Shown here: positions 24,575 through 32,137 of the stretch, piece by piece
How positions within the stretch are numbered: position 1 is the stretch's first letter
Layout of the letters: every line of letters starts with the position of its first letter
DNA from: Oscillospiraceae bacterium
GTDB lineage: Bacteria; Bacillota; Clostridia; Oscillospirales; Acutalibacteraceae
DNA length: 34,647 nucleotides
Reading direction: 5' to 3'
Assembly: GCA_009779995.1 (NCBI GenBank)
Contig: WRDW01000020.1
Span: 1-34,647, forward strand
Translations under genes and position numbers: made by a program
Notes under the pieces: model-generated
Database searches by the model: none
Told to the model about the DNA's origin: nothing
Seen by the model: the letters and a program-made list of their open reading frames with translations, nothing else

Positions 24575-25777
24575 ATGAGAAGACGCGGCTTCCCCTGGGC
24601 ACTCCTGCTGCTGCTGGTTTCGGCGGCGCTGGCGCTTGCCGGGCTTTCGATTCTGCACGGCGGCTTCGGCCTGCTTGACCTGCTGCCCTTTCAGGCTGTG
24701 ATAGAGCAGCCCACCCTGGCCCCCGTGCCCCTGCCCGCGCAGTTCGGCCGCGCGGGGCAGCTGCGCTTCCACTACGGCAATTTGAGCGCGGAGGAGAAAG
24801 CCGCCTACGACGACATCCTGGCGCGCCTGCCGGGCTTCCCCGAGAGCGTGCGCATCAAAAGCCTGGAATCCGAGGCCATGAGCCGGGTGTTCTCCGCCCT
24901 GGTGCTCGATCAACCCCTGCTGTTCCAGATCTCCACCACGGACTACATGACCAACACCGTGAACGGCCTCGTGATGGTATTCCGGCCAAAATACCGCATG
25001 GAGCAGGACGAATACGCCGCGCGCTGCGAGGCCCTGGCCGCCGCCTGCGAGACCTTCACCGTGCCCGAGGGCGGCGACGCCTTCGACTGCGAGCTGGCCC
25101 TGCACGGCCAGCTGGTGCGCCGCTGCGCCTACTCCGACGCGGTGGAGCAGCCGGAAAAGAGCACTGCCTACGGTGCCATCGTGGAGGGCAGCGCCTCCTG
25201 CGAGGGCTACGCCCGTGCCATGCAGCTGCTGATGGACATGCAGGGCATCCCCTGCTATATCGTCACCGGGAAGGCCAGCAACATGGCGGGCTTCACCGGC
25301 GGCCACGCCTGGAATAAAGTGCGCATCGGCGGCGAATGGTACCACCTGGACGCCACCTGGGACGACCCCGTGACCGAAGACGGCGGCCACGTCACCAGCC
25401 ACGCCTATTTCAACCTCACCGACGAGGAGATCGGCCGCACCCACGAGGTGGACGGCGGGAGCCACCCCTGCACGTCCACAGCGGCGAACTATTTCGTGCG
25501 CAAGGGGCTGGAGTTCTCCGCCCTGGACCGCAGCGCCGAGGACGCCCTGGCCAAAACCCTGCGCGAGGCTTTGCGCGCGGGCGATAACGCGGTTGAGCTG
25601 CGCTTCACCGACGACGCGGCCATGCAGGCCGGCCTGGACTACCTGTTTGCCAAGCAGCATGTCTACCGCATACTGAACAGCGCGGCCCTGGGCGGCGCGG
25701 AGATCAGGACTGACAAAGTATATCATGCCGACCTGGAAGCGCTGCGGGTGGTGCGGATTTTGCCGGTGATGAAGTGA
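24575..25777 (+). CDS. Exported transglutaminase-like cysteine protease/transferase
   Basis: The 400-residue protein has an N-terminal signal anchor (WALLLLLVSAALALAGLSIL) and a transglutaminase-core domain with the catalytic triad Cys209 (GSASCEGYA), His244 (GGHAWNKV) and Asp259 (HLDATWDD). Such domains act as cysteine proteases or cross-linkers at the cell surface. About 140 residues before the core are helical and unnamed. It lies 3 nt after the LCP-like gene with its ATG close to that stop, so the two are co-translated and may both act on the cell wall (inference). Confidence 0.88.
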   Translation: MRRRGFPWALLLLLVSAALALAGLSILHGGFGLLDLLPFQAVIEQPTLAPVPLPAQFGRAGQLRFHYGNLSAEEKAAYDDILARLPGFPESVRIKSLESEAMSRVFSALVLDQPLLFQISTTDYMTNTVNGLVMVFRPKYRMEQDEYAARCEALAAACETFTVPEGGDAFDCELALHGQLVRRCAYSDAVEQPEKSTAYGAIVEGSASCEGYARAMQLLMDMQGIPCYIVTGKASNMAGFTGGHAWNKVRIGGEWYHLDATWDDPVTEDGGHVTSHAYFNLTDEEIGRTHEVDGGSHPCTSTAANYFVRKGLEFSALDRSAEDALAKTLREALRAGDNAVELRFTDDAAMQAGLDYLFAKQHVYRILNSAALGGAEIRTDKVYHADLEALRVVRILPVMK

Positions 25778-25808
25778 ATGCAAGCATCGCGGTCAGCCGC
25801 TGCGCGGA

Positions 25809-25849
25809 TGCTCCCTCACCGCTGCGGCGGAGCTCCCTCACGAGGGAGC
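25809..25849. repeat. GCTCCCTCA-type dispersed repeat, copy B (inverted)
   Basis: TGCTCCCTCACCGCTGCGGC leads into GGAGCTCCCTCACGAGGGAGC. It is the reverse complement of the element at 23555-23598 apart from a few bases. Copies A and B flank the LCP-transglutaminase gene pair. Further GC-rich inverted repeats follow to about 25910, filling the gap before folE. Confidence 0.85.
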
Positions 25850-25933
25850 ACGGCCCCGCAGGGCCGGGGAGCATCGCGGAGCGACGTTCCTCGTGCGATT
25901 TATACCCAACTTGTGCGAATACAAGGAGAATCT

Positions 25934-26488
25934 ATGGACATCCCCCGCATGGAGGCCGCCGTGCGCGAAATACTGCTGGCCATGGGCGAGGACATCGGCC
26001 GCGAGGGCCTGCGGGATACCCCGCGCCGCGTGGCGCTGATGTATGCCGAGCTCTTCGAGGGCCTGGGCGAAGACCCGGCGGTTCACCTGAAGACCTTTCA
26101 CCAGGCCACTGACGAGATGGTGATCGTGCGGGACATCCCCTTCTACTCCCTGTGCGAGCACCATCTGGCCCCCTTCTTCGGCAAGGCGCACATCGCCTAC
26201 CTGCCCAAGGGCGGCAGGGTGATCGGGCTTTCCAAGCTCGCGCGCATCGTGCAGTGCTACGCCCGGCGGCCGCAATTGCAGGAGAGATTGACCTCCCAGG
26301 TGGCCGATCTGCTCTACCGGGGCCTGCCCTGCGCGGGGGTGGCCGTGGTCCTCGAGGCCGAGCACCTGTGCATGACCATGCGCGGCGCGAAGGCCTCCGG
26401 CGCGCAGACGCGCACCTCCGCCCTGCGGGGAAGTATGAGGGAGGGCCCGACGCGGGCGGAGGCGATGGGGCTATTAAAAGGAGAGTGA
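25934..26488 (+). CDS. folE: GTP cyclohydrolase I
   Basis: FolE converts GTP to dihydroneopterin triphosphate, the first step of folate synthesis. The 184-residue protein has the [10 protein letters not shown] segment (25-34), zinc ligands Cys74 and His77 in [12 protein letters not shown], and Cys146 in EHLCMTMRG, plus [13 protein letters not shown] chose ATG 25934, with AAGGAGA upstream, giving family length; an open frame extending 52 codons upstream runs through the repeat and is not credible. The next genes are a lipoprotein and folP, so the folate genes are split by an unrelated gene. Confidence 0.95.
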   Translation: MDIPRMEAAVREILLAMGEDIGREGLRDTPRRVALMYAELFEGLGEDPAVHLKTFHQATDEMVIVRDIPFYSLCEHHLAPFFGKAHIAYLPKGGRVIGLSKLARIVQCYARRPQLQERLTSQVADLLYRGLPCAGVAVVLEAEHLCMTMRGAKASGAQTRTSALRGSMREGPTRAEAMGLLKGE

Positions 26489-26493
26489 ATTCT

Positions 26494-27399
26494 ATGAAGC
26501 GTGTTCTTTTGCTTATACTGGCTTTGGGGTTGGCGCTGTCCGCCTGCGGGCGGGCCACCGAGGCCCCAAGCGAAATCACAACCACCACCGAAGCCCCAAC
26601 CACCATAGAGCCACTGCCGGACAACTGTCAGTTGATTAAGAATGCATCAAGCCCCGCGATTGAATATTTCGACGACCAGATTTGGTGGCTTCGCGGAGAT
26701 TTGACGAGACTGTCAGCTACAAAATTTTTTGATACACGCTCTGCGGACGATGAACATGCGCCCCAACTGCTGCTGCGCGATGAAACCACAGGCGAAGAAA
26801 TTGTTATAGCGGAAGGCGCAAGCTTTAGCGCGCCCAGTGTGCAGTTCGTCATTGATAAACGCTACGTTGTATGGACGGACAACTTCAAAGACAACGGCTA
26901 CGGCGGCATCTATGATACGCAGCGCATGGTGAATATCACTTGGGGCGAAGGTGCGTTCCCTGTGCAATTGCATGAAAATGCCCTTTGGTTTGAGCCGACC
27001 TATTATAAGCACCGTGAGGCCGGGCCGCTTACGCTATACCGGGTTGCGCTTGATCGGCTTGACACAATGGAAAAGGTGAACCTTGGCGACAATATGCTTG
27101 AAGGCATCCCCGGAAACGACTTGGATTTTGCGGCATATGCTCTCTGCTCGACTGCGCTCTCGCCCGACTGCCGCTACTACGCGGTACGCGGTATCGAATT
27201 TGGCATATATATTTTTGACCTGCAAAAGAAGGCTCTGGCGCAGCAAATCCCTCCGGGGGCCATTCCCGGCTCCCTCGACAACCCGGAGCCCATGCCCTGT
27301 CTTGGTTTTTTTGCAAGCCCATGGCAGAACAGCGACCATACAACCTTATGCTGCTACGGATACCTCGAACCCGATGTACTCGAAATCACCCTGCCCTAA
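26494..27399 (+). CDS. Exported lipoprotein, paralogue of the one at 168-1202
   Basis: The 301-residue protein has a lipoprotein signal (KRVLLLILALGLALSACG; lipobox LSAC with Cys18), then a Thr-rich linker (TTTTEAPTTIEP) and a Tyr/Trp-rich body. Shared features with the first lipoprotein are ACGR, LRDETTGEE, DKRYVVW, LSPDCRYYA and the ending EITLP, so they are paralogues of one unnamed family, perhaps a beta-propeller. AAAGGAGAG precedes the ATG 5 nt after folE. It separates folE from folP. Composition is a little more AT-rich than the flanking genes. Function unknown. Confidence 0.85.
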   Translation: MKRVLLLILALGLALSACGRATEAPSEITTTTEAPTTIEPLPDNCQLIKNASSPAIEYFDDQIWWLRGDLTRLSATKFFDTRSADDEHAPQLLLRDETTGEEIVIAEGASFSAPSVQFVIDKRYVVWTDNFKDNGYGGIYDTQRMVNITWGEGAFPVQLHENALWFEPTYYKHREAGPLTLYRVALDRLDTMEKVNLGDNMLEGIPGNDLDFAAYALCSTALSPDCRYYAVRGIEFGIYIFDLQKKALAQQIPPGAIPGSLDNPEPMPCLGFFASPWQNSDHTTLCCYGYLEPDVLEITLP

Positions 27400-27410
27400 A
27401 GGAGAATATA

Positions 27411-28235
27411 ATGCTCCTCATGGCCATTCTGAACGTCACTCCGGATTCCTTCTCCGACGGGGGGCTGTATTTCGCGCCCGATAAGGCCATCGAAAGGGCC
27501 TTCGAGCTGGAGGCACAGGGCGCGGATATCCTGGACATCGGGGGGCAATCGACACGGCCCGGAGGCGAAGTGATCTCCCCGGAGGAGGAGTGGCGCAGGC
27601 TGGAGCCGGTGCTGGAAGGGCTGCGGGGCAAGCTGGGGATTCCCATTTCGATTGATACGTTTTACCCGGAAGTGGCCGAAAAAGCGCTGGCGCTGGGCGC
27701 AAGTATAGTCAATGACGTGAGCGGCATTGTGAGCGAAGAGATGGCCGGGGTGGTCAGGCGATACGGCGCGCGGTGGGTGCTGATGCACAATCTCGGGGGC
27801 GCGGATTTTGAAGGCGAATACGAGGATGTCGTGAGCGAAGTGTATGATAAACTGGAGGGGATGGCCGGGCGGGCCATGGCGCTGGGCATCAAAAAAGAGC
27901 GCCTGTGCCTCGACCCGGGGATAGGCTTCGGGAAATCCCGGGAGGACGATTTGCGGCTGCTGGCGAATTTGCGCCATGTAAAAGTGCCGGGGTTCCGGCT
28001 GCTGGTGGGGGTGTCGCGCAAGAGAATCACCGGGGGAAGCGAAGCGGGCACGCTTGCCGCGCAGGTAATGGCGCAATTGGGCGGCGCGGACATCCTGCGC
28101 ACACACGACGTGGCGCGGGCGCGGCAGGCGATGGAATTCATCACGCACGCGGCGCAATCCCGCAATGTATATGACAACCCCAAGGGGCTGATGGAGGAAA
28201 TCCGCAGCACGGGAATCGAATTGAAGGTAGCCTGA
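27411..28235 (+). CDS. folP: Dihydropteroate synthase
   Basis: FolP joins hydroxymethyl-dihydropterin diphosphate with p-aminobenzoate, the sulfonamide-target step. The 274-residue protein shows the two signature regions MAILNVTPDSFSDGG (4-18) and DILDIGGQSTRPGG, then ISIDT, VNDVSG and DPGIGFGKS. AAGGAGAA precedes the ATG; an in-frame upstream ATG inside the lipoprotein gene was rejected. The expected folB and folK are not in the window. The stop is 2 nt before the next gene. Confidence 0.96.
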   Translation: MLLMAILNVTPDSFSDGGLYFAPDKAIERAFELEAQGADILDIGGQSTRPGGEVISPEEEWRRLEPVLEGLRGKLGIPISIDTFYPEVAEKALALGASIVNDVSGIVSEEMAGVVRRYGARWVLMHNLGGADFEGEYEDVVSEVYDKLEGMAGRAMALGIKKERLCLDPGIGFGKSREDDLRLLANLRHVKVPGFRLLVGVSRKRITGGSEAGTLAAQVMAQLGGADILRTHDVARARQAMEFITHAAQSRNVYDNPKGLMEEIRSTGIELKVA

Positions 28236-28237
28236 CC

Positions 28238-28954
28238 ATGACCACCGCCCGTATCCACCACACCGAAACCTTCGGCACCGTCGACGGACCGGGGGTCCGG
28301 TTTGTGTTTTTTATGCAGGGCTGCCCGCTGCGCTGCCTCTACTGCCACAACCCGGATTCCATCGACCCGCACGGCGGCACGCTCTGGACAAACACCCAGG
28401 CCGTGCAGGAGGTGCTGCGCTACAGCAATTTCATCAAGGGGGTCACGTTTTCGGGCGGGGAGCCCCTGCTCCAGCCGGAGTTTGTGCATTCAGTCGCGCA
28501 GCGATTGCAAAAACTCGGCATTCCCAGCGCTATAGATACCGCCGGCGCCCCCGACCTGCCGCTGTGCACCGCTGCTATCGACGCCGCGGAACTGATCCTG
28601 CTGGACGTGAAAGCCGCCAGCGACGATCTGGCCCGCAAACTCACCGGGCGGGGGAACCGGCGCAGCTTCCTTACGCTGGATTACTGCGAACACACGGGCA
28701 AAAAAGTCTGGCTTCGCCATGTACTTGTTCCGGGATGGACGTTAAAATTCCGGCAGTTGGAGACCCTGGCCCACCGCCTGCGCCCCTACAAATGCATCGA
28801 GCGCCTGGAGCTGCTGCCCTTCCACCAGCTGGGCGCGCCCAAGTGGGAGGCCGCGGGCATGGACTACGCCTTGCGCGGCCTCCCCCCCGCCGACCCGGAG
28901 GCCGTGGAGGAGGCGGCTGATTACTTCACGGGGATGGGGTTTCAGGTGATATGA
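28238..28954 (+). CDS. pflA: Pyruvate formate-lyase-activating-type radical SAM enzyme
   Basis: The 238-residue protein has the radical-SAM cluster CPLRCLYC (Cys29, Cys33, Cys36), FGTVDGPGVRFVFFMQG before it, and TFSGGEPLLQPEF, the GGE motif. These match activators that put a glycyl radical on pyruvate formate-lyase. No PFL or other glycyl-radical enzyme is in the window, so the target is not proven. The ATG follows folP by 2 nt, suggesting shared transcription although the pathways differ. An activase of another glycyl-radical enzyme is the main alternative. Confidence 0.88.
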   Translation: MTTARIHHTETFGTVDGPGVRFVFFMQGCPLRCLYCHNPDSIDPHGGTLWTNTQAVQEVLRYSNFIKGVTFSGGEPLLQPEFVHSVAQRLQKLGIPSAIDTAGAPDLPLCTAAIDAAELILLDVKAASDDLARKLTGRGNRRSFLTLDYCEHTGKKVWLRHVLVPGWTLKFRQLETLAHRLRPYKCIERLELLPFHQLGAPKWEAAGMDYALRGLPPADPEAVEEAADYFTGMGFQVI

Positions 28955-28980
28955 AATATGCGCAACACACGCATAACGCA

Positions 28981-29009
28981 TTGACATTGCGCGCATGATA
29001 TGCTATGAT
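28981..29009 (+). promoter_or_regulatory. Promoter of the orphan relB
   Basis: TTGACA (28981-28986), 17 nt, TATGAT (29004-29009). The palindrome TGCGCGCA lies in the spacer at nearly the same place as TGCTAGCA in the first relB promoter. Confidence 0.8.
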
Positions 29010-29032
29010 AGGTGTAAAGGAGGTGCTAACTA

Positions 29033-29233
29033 ATGACATCAAGCATGAACATTCGAATGGACAATGAGGTGAAGGCGCAGGCGCAGGCGATTTTCGCGCA
29101 GTTCGGGCTGGACATGACCACCGCCATCAATATGTTCCTGCGGCAGGCGATCCGCACACAGAGCATTCCTTTTCGTATATCTTTAAGACCGGATATAGCC
29201 GAGGAGGCCATGGCAGTGATACTGGAGGACTAA
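29033..29233 (+). CDS. relB: Orphan RelB/DinJ-family antitoxin
   Basis: The 66-residue protein has the ribbon-helix-helix start SSMNIRMDNEVK and the family core FGLDMTTAINMFLRQAIRTQSIPFRI. The C-terminal region is much shorter than in the two other RelB proteins of the window (ends EEAMAVILED), so the toxin-binding part may be reduced. No toxin gene follows; an S4-domain protein does, 8 nt on. AAGGAGGT precedes the ATG. The intact DNA-binding domain with its own consensus promoter suggests a stand-alone regulator or an antitoxin left after toxin loss. Confidence 0.85.
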   Translation: MTSSMNIRMDNEVKAQAQAIFAQFGLDMTTAINMFLRQAIRTQSIPFRISLRPDIAEEAMAVILED

Positions 29234-29241
29234 CGGCAACT

Positions 29242-29925
29242 ATGAACCTGCACGACCTGGAAAAGCGCAAAGGCATAGGCAAGTTTTTAACCCCGGCGCA
29301 AGCCGCCGAGGCGTTACGTATATTCGGCCCGCGTGTAACGCTTGAAGGCGGCTTCAGGGACGCCGAGCGGGTCATCCCCGTCTTCGCCGAAAAATACGGC
29401 CCGGAGGAGCATCTCGCCGCCATCCGGCTGGCCTTCCGCCCGCAGGACGTGCTGTCCCACAGGGACATCCTCGGGGCCGCGCTGGGCCTGGGGCTTGAGC
29501 GCGATGTGCTGGGAGATATATTCGTGAGCGAGGGGCAAGCCTTCCTGGTGTGCCTGGCGCGTATTGCGGGCTATATTATCGAAAACCTGCAACAGGCGGG
29601 CAAGGTGGGCCTGTGGGCGGAGAGAATCCCGCTTGCGTCCCTGCCCGAGGCGACAAAAACGCTGCGGGAGCAGCGCGGCACTGTGTCCTCCCTGCGGCTG
29701 GACGCGGTGATTTCCGAGGCGTTTCATTGCTCGCGGCGCATTGCAGAAGAGCTGATAACACAAGGCCTGGTGCAGCTGCGCCACGAGGCGTGCCTCAAAG
29801 GCGACGCGAAGGTGCGCGAGGGCGACATCATCAGTGTGCGCGGCAAGGGCCGTGTGAAGGTTTTGCAGGCGGGCGAGGCCTCGCGCAAGGGGCGGGTTTG
29901 GGTGACGGTGGGGCACTACGTTTAA
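29242..29925 (+). CDS. YlmH-family S4-domain RNA-binding protein
   Basis: The 227-residue protein has an N-terminal half typical of the YlmH family (FLTPAQAAEA, RVIPVFAEKYG, LSHRDILGAALGLGLERDVLGDI) and a C-terminal S4 domain (SSLRLDAVISEAFHCSRRIAEELITQGLVQLRH, then GDIISVRGKGRVKV). YlmH proteins bind RNA and in Firmicutes are linked to ribosome quality control; in Bacillus ylmH lies in the cell-division cluster, which is absent here. GGAGGA lies about 11 nt before the ATG, overlapping the end of the orphan relB. It is convergent with rpiB. Confidence 0.9.
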   Translation: MNLHDLEKRKGIGKFLTPAQAAEALRIFGPRVTLEGGFRDAERVIPVFAEKYGPEEHLAAIRLAFRPQDVLSHRDILGAALGLGLERDVLGDIFVSEGQAFLVCLARIAGYIIENLQQAGKVGLWAERIPLASLPEATKTLREQRGTVSSLRLDAVISEAFHCSRRIAEELITQGLVQLRHEACLKGDAKVREGDIISVRGKGRVKVLQAGEASRKGRVWVTVGHYV

Positions 29926-30011
29926 TTCTAAATTCTTAATGCTTTAATGCTGAATGGTCTAATGCAAAGCGATTGCATGATAAGACAATTCAGCATTCAG
30001 CATTCAGCATT
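29926..30011. repeat. Heptamer arrays between ylmH-like gene and rpiB
   Basis: AATGCT-type units near 29937-29962 are followed by three perfect CAGCATT copies (29991-30011). The AATGCTGAATG and CATTCAGCATT parts can pair and may end transcription from both sides. The last array supplies the rpiB stop. Confidence 0.8.
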
Positions 30012-30431
30012 GTTAATCATCGCAACCCTGTCCGCGTGCCTGCCGCCTTCGAATTCGGCGGACAGCCATGTATCGAGGATCATCTTGGCCAGCTCCGGGC
30101 CGACCACGCGCGCGCCCAGGCACAGCACGTTGCTGTCGTTGTGCCGCCGCGAGAGCATGGCCGAGTAGGGCTCGCTGCAGCAGGCCGCGCGTATGCCCTT
30201 CACTTTGTTGGCGGCGATGGACATGCCCACCCCCGTGCCGCACAGCAGCAGGCCCAGGCGGCATTCGCCCTGCGTGACGGCGCTTGAGAGCGCGAAGGCG
30301 ACGGCGGGGTAGTCGGCCTTTTCGCCGGGGGCGATGCCGAAGTCGCGCACTTCGATATTCTTTTCCAGCAGGTAGGCTTTGAGTTCTTCCTTGAGTTCCG
30401 TGGCGGCGTGGTCACAGCCGATGGCGATCAT
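29997..30431 (-). CDS. rpiB: Ribose-5-phosphate isomerase B / RpiB-LacAB family
   Basis: RpiB interconverts ribose 5-phosphate and ribulose 5-phosphate. The 144-residue protein has GCDHAATELKE (5-15), the catalytic Cys64 in LLCGTGVGMSIAANK and the SRRHNDSNVLCLGAR segment with His97. AAGGAGA precedes the ATG. The last four residues (NAEC) and the stop are read out of the CAGCATT array, so the natural C-terminus was altered by repeat expansion or the repeat invaded the 3' end. Other sugar-phosphate isomerases (LacA, LacB) share the fold, but RpiB is the more usual lone form. Confidence 0.93.
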   Translation of the reverse strand: MIAIGCDHAATELKEELKAYLLEKNIEVRDFGIAPGEKADYPAVAFALSSAVTQGECRLGLLLCGTGVGMSIAANKVKGIRAACCSEPYSAMLSRRHNDSNVLCLGARVVGPELAKMILDTWLSAEFEGGRHADRVAMINNAEC

Positions 30432-30467
30432 GATGTGTTCTCCTTTGGCATCGTATTGTCTGTTTCT

Positions 30468-30496
30468 ATTTTAACATAATTTGCCCGCGATTGCAA
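30468..30496 (-). promoter_or_regulatory. Promoter of rpiB
   Basis: On the minus strand, TTGCAA (30496-30491), 17 nt and TAAAAT (30473-30468). Confidence 0.6.
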
Positions 30497-30511
30497 GCCC
30501 CAAAGCAAACC

Positions 30512-30538
30512 CCGGCGAACCTGCCCTGGGTTCACCGG
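30512..30538 (-). terminator. Hairpin after the abrB-type gene
   Basis: A 10-bp stem, CCGGCGAACC with GGTTCACCGG (one G-U), about 35 nt beyond the regulator's stop. On the minus strand it is followed by GGTTTGCTTT, a weak T-run. Confidence 0.5.
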
Positions 30539-30572
30539 AGAGTTCTTCAAGTACCATCTCGCTTGGAGGGGC

Positions 30573-30842
30573 TTATTCCCCCTCCACCTGCTGGCCGACG
30601 ATCTGTTCGAGGTTATCCACGCAGTTGCGGCAGATTTTGTAGCCGGAATATTCGATCATGCCGTCCGCGCTCCCGCAGAAGGTGCAGGCAGGCATGTGCT
30701 TGCGCAATACGATCCTGTCGCCCTCCATGGAAATCTCCAGGGAATCCTCTTTGTCATTCACCTTCAGCATACGACGGTACTCTTTCGGGATGACGATGCG
30801 GCCGACCTCGTCTATCCCACGAATGATGCCTGTTGTCCTCAT
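30573..30842 (-). CDS. AbrB/SpoVT-type transition-state regulator
   Basis: The 89-residue protein has the swapped-hairpin DNA-binding domain of the AbrB family (RTTGIIRGIDEVGRIVIPKEYRRML; residues 2-26) and a C-terminal region with two Cys pairs, CTFCGS and CRNC, likely a small zinc site. This combination is common in clostridial AbrB-like regulators of transition-phase genes. AGAGGAAG precedes the ATG. The leader contains ACAATGATTGT (30863-30873), a palindrome that could be its own operator, and an extended -10 (TGTTATAAT on the minus strand). It is divergent from phoH. Confidence 0.88.
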   Translation of the reverse strand: MRTTGIIRGIDEVGRIVIPKEYRRMLKVNDKEDSLEISMEGDRIVLRKHMPACTFCGSADGMIEYSGYKICRNCVDNLEQIVGQQVEGE

Positions 30843-31034
30843 GTGCTTCTTCCTCTCTCTTTACAATGATTGTCATTATATCCTGTGTTTCTAGGCTCTG
30901 CAACATTATAACACACATTTTGACAAAAAGAAAGGGGTTTGAATGCAAATTTTGCCAGCGCATTTTTGGTATTTTTTGTGCAATATACACATAAAGTACA
31001 GCGCTAGCGCATCAAAGCGGTCCTGCGGTGTTCG

Positions 31035-31055
31035 AAAGCATCTGACGGATGCTTT
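31035..31055. promoter_or_regulatory. Inverted repeat upstream of the phoH promoter
   Basis: AAAGCATC (31035-31042) and GATGCTTT (31048-31055) form a perfect 8-bp inverted repeat 10 nt before the -35 box. A regulator site or the end of a short upstream transcript are both possible. Confidence 0.35.
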
Positions 31056-31064
31056 AAATTATGC

Positions 31065-31093
31065 TTGACAGCGGCGGAAAAAAATAGTATAAT
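31065..31093 (+). promoter_or_regulatory. Consensus promoter of phoH-ybeY
   Basis: TTGACA (31065-31070), 17 nt, TATAAT (31088-31093). A 6-bp leader hairpin, TTCGGC/GCCGAA (31104-31118), follows. Confidence 0.9.
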
Positions 31094-31141
31094 TTCATAA
31101 AAGTTCGGCAGAGCCGAAGTCATTTTCAGGAGGGCAACACA

Positions 31142-32137
31142 ACGGCAGAGCAAATCATCGCCATAGACAGGATGGAGCAGCTCACGCGCCTGTTCGGCGA
31201 TTTTGACGAGAACATCAAGACCATAGAGGCGCGGTTTTGCGTGGGCATCCTCTGCCGCGGCTCCCAGCTGAAAATTATGGGGGAGAGCGCGGCCGTAGAC
31301 AGGGCCGCGCGCACCGTGCAGGGCCTGCTCGCGCTCATCGACAAGGGCGAGGAGGTGGGCGACCAGAGCGTGCGCTACGTGATCTCCCTCATCGAGGAGG
31401 CGGACAGCGCCAACGAGGCGCAGGACGTGGCCGCGCAGCTGCGGGCCATGACGGAGGGCTGCGTGTGCGTCACCGCCAGGGGCAAGCCGGTGAAGCCGAA
31501 GACCCTCGGCCAGAAAAAATATGTCGAGGCCATCAAAAACAACACCATCACCCTGGGGGTGGGGCCCGCGGGCACGGGGAAGACCTACCTCGCCGTGGCC
31601 ATGGCCGTGGCCGCCTTCCGCGCGAAGGAGGCCGGGCGCATCATCCTCACCCGCCCGGCGGTGGAGGCCGGCGAGAAGCTCGGCTTTTTGCCAGGGGATT
31701 TGCAGCAGAAGGTCGATCCCTACCTGCGCCCGCTCTACGACGCACTGTTCGACATGCTGGGCGCGGAGAATTTCACGCGGCAGCAGGAGAAGGGGGCCAT
31801 CGAGGTGGCCCCGCTGGCCTATATGCGCGGGCGCACCCTGGACGACAGCTTCATCATCCTGGACGAAGCCCAAAATACTTCGATAGAGCAGATGAAGATG
31901 TTCCTCACGCGCCTGGGGCAGAACTCGAAAATCATTGTCACCGGCGACATCACGCAGATCGACCTGGACGGCAGGCCCTCGGGGCTGGTGAACGCCGTGA
32001 AGGTGCTCAAGGGCGTGGAGGACATCGCCATCATACGCTTCAGCGAGCGGGATGTGGTGCGGCACAGGCTCGTGCAGGCCATCATCAAAGCCTACGAAAA
32101 AGAGGAGGTACGGAGGAGCCATGGCAAGCAGAATTAA
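31142..32137 (+). CDS. phoH: PhoH-family ATPase, probable ACG start
   Basis: PhoH proteins are RNA-associated ATPases often paired with ybeY. The Walker A motif GPAGTGKTYLAVAMA, the following RPAVEAGEKLGFLPGD, Walker B FIILDEAQN and VTGDITQIDL are clear. The first ATG in frame is 31172, but it lacks a ribosome-binding site. AGGAGGG lies at 31128-31134, and exactly 8 nt on is ACG (31142), which gives an N-terminus (TAEQIIAIDRMEQL) resembling the family's usual start. I therefore propose the ACG, or an ATG mutated to ACG; from ATG 31172 the protein would be 321 residues, from ACG 331. The end overlaps ybeY by 17 nt. Confidence 0.9.
   Translation, partial: TAEQIIAIDRMEQLTRLFGDFDENIKTIEARFCVGILCRGSQLKIMGESAAVDRAARTVQGLLALIDKGEEVGDQSVRYVISLIEEADSANEAQDVAAQLRAMTEGCVCVTARGKPVKPKTLGQKKYVEAIKNNTITLGVGPAGTGKTYLAVAMAVAAFRAKEAGRIILTRPAVEAGEKLGFLPGDLQQKVDPYLRPLYDALFDMLGAENFTRQQEKGAIEVAPLAYMRGRTLDDSFIILDEAQNTSIEQMKMFLTRLGQNSKIIVTGDITQIDLDGRPSGLVNAVKVLKGVEDIAIIRFSERDVVRHRLVQAIIKAYEKEEVRRSHGKQN

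Noticed and set aside
25778-25933. 52-codon N-terminal extension of FolE
   Set aside because: It runs through the GCTCCCTCA repeat, and a good ribosome-binding site precedes the ATG that gives normal FolE length.
32052-32120. Upstream in-frame start for YbeY
   Set aside because: The region is coding for PhoH in another frame, and GGAGGAG marks the ATG at 32121.
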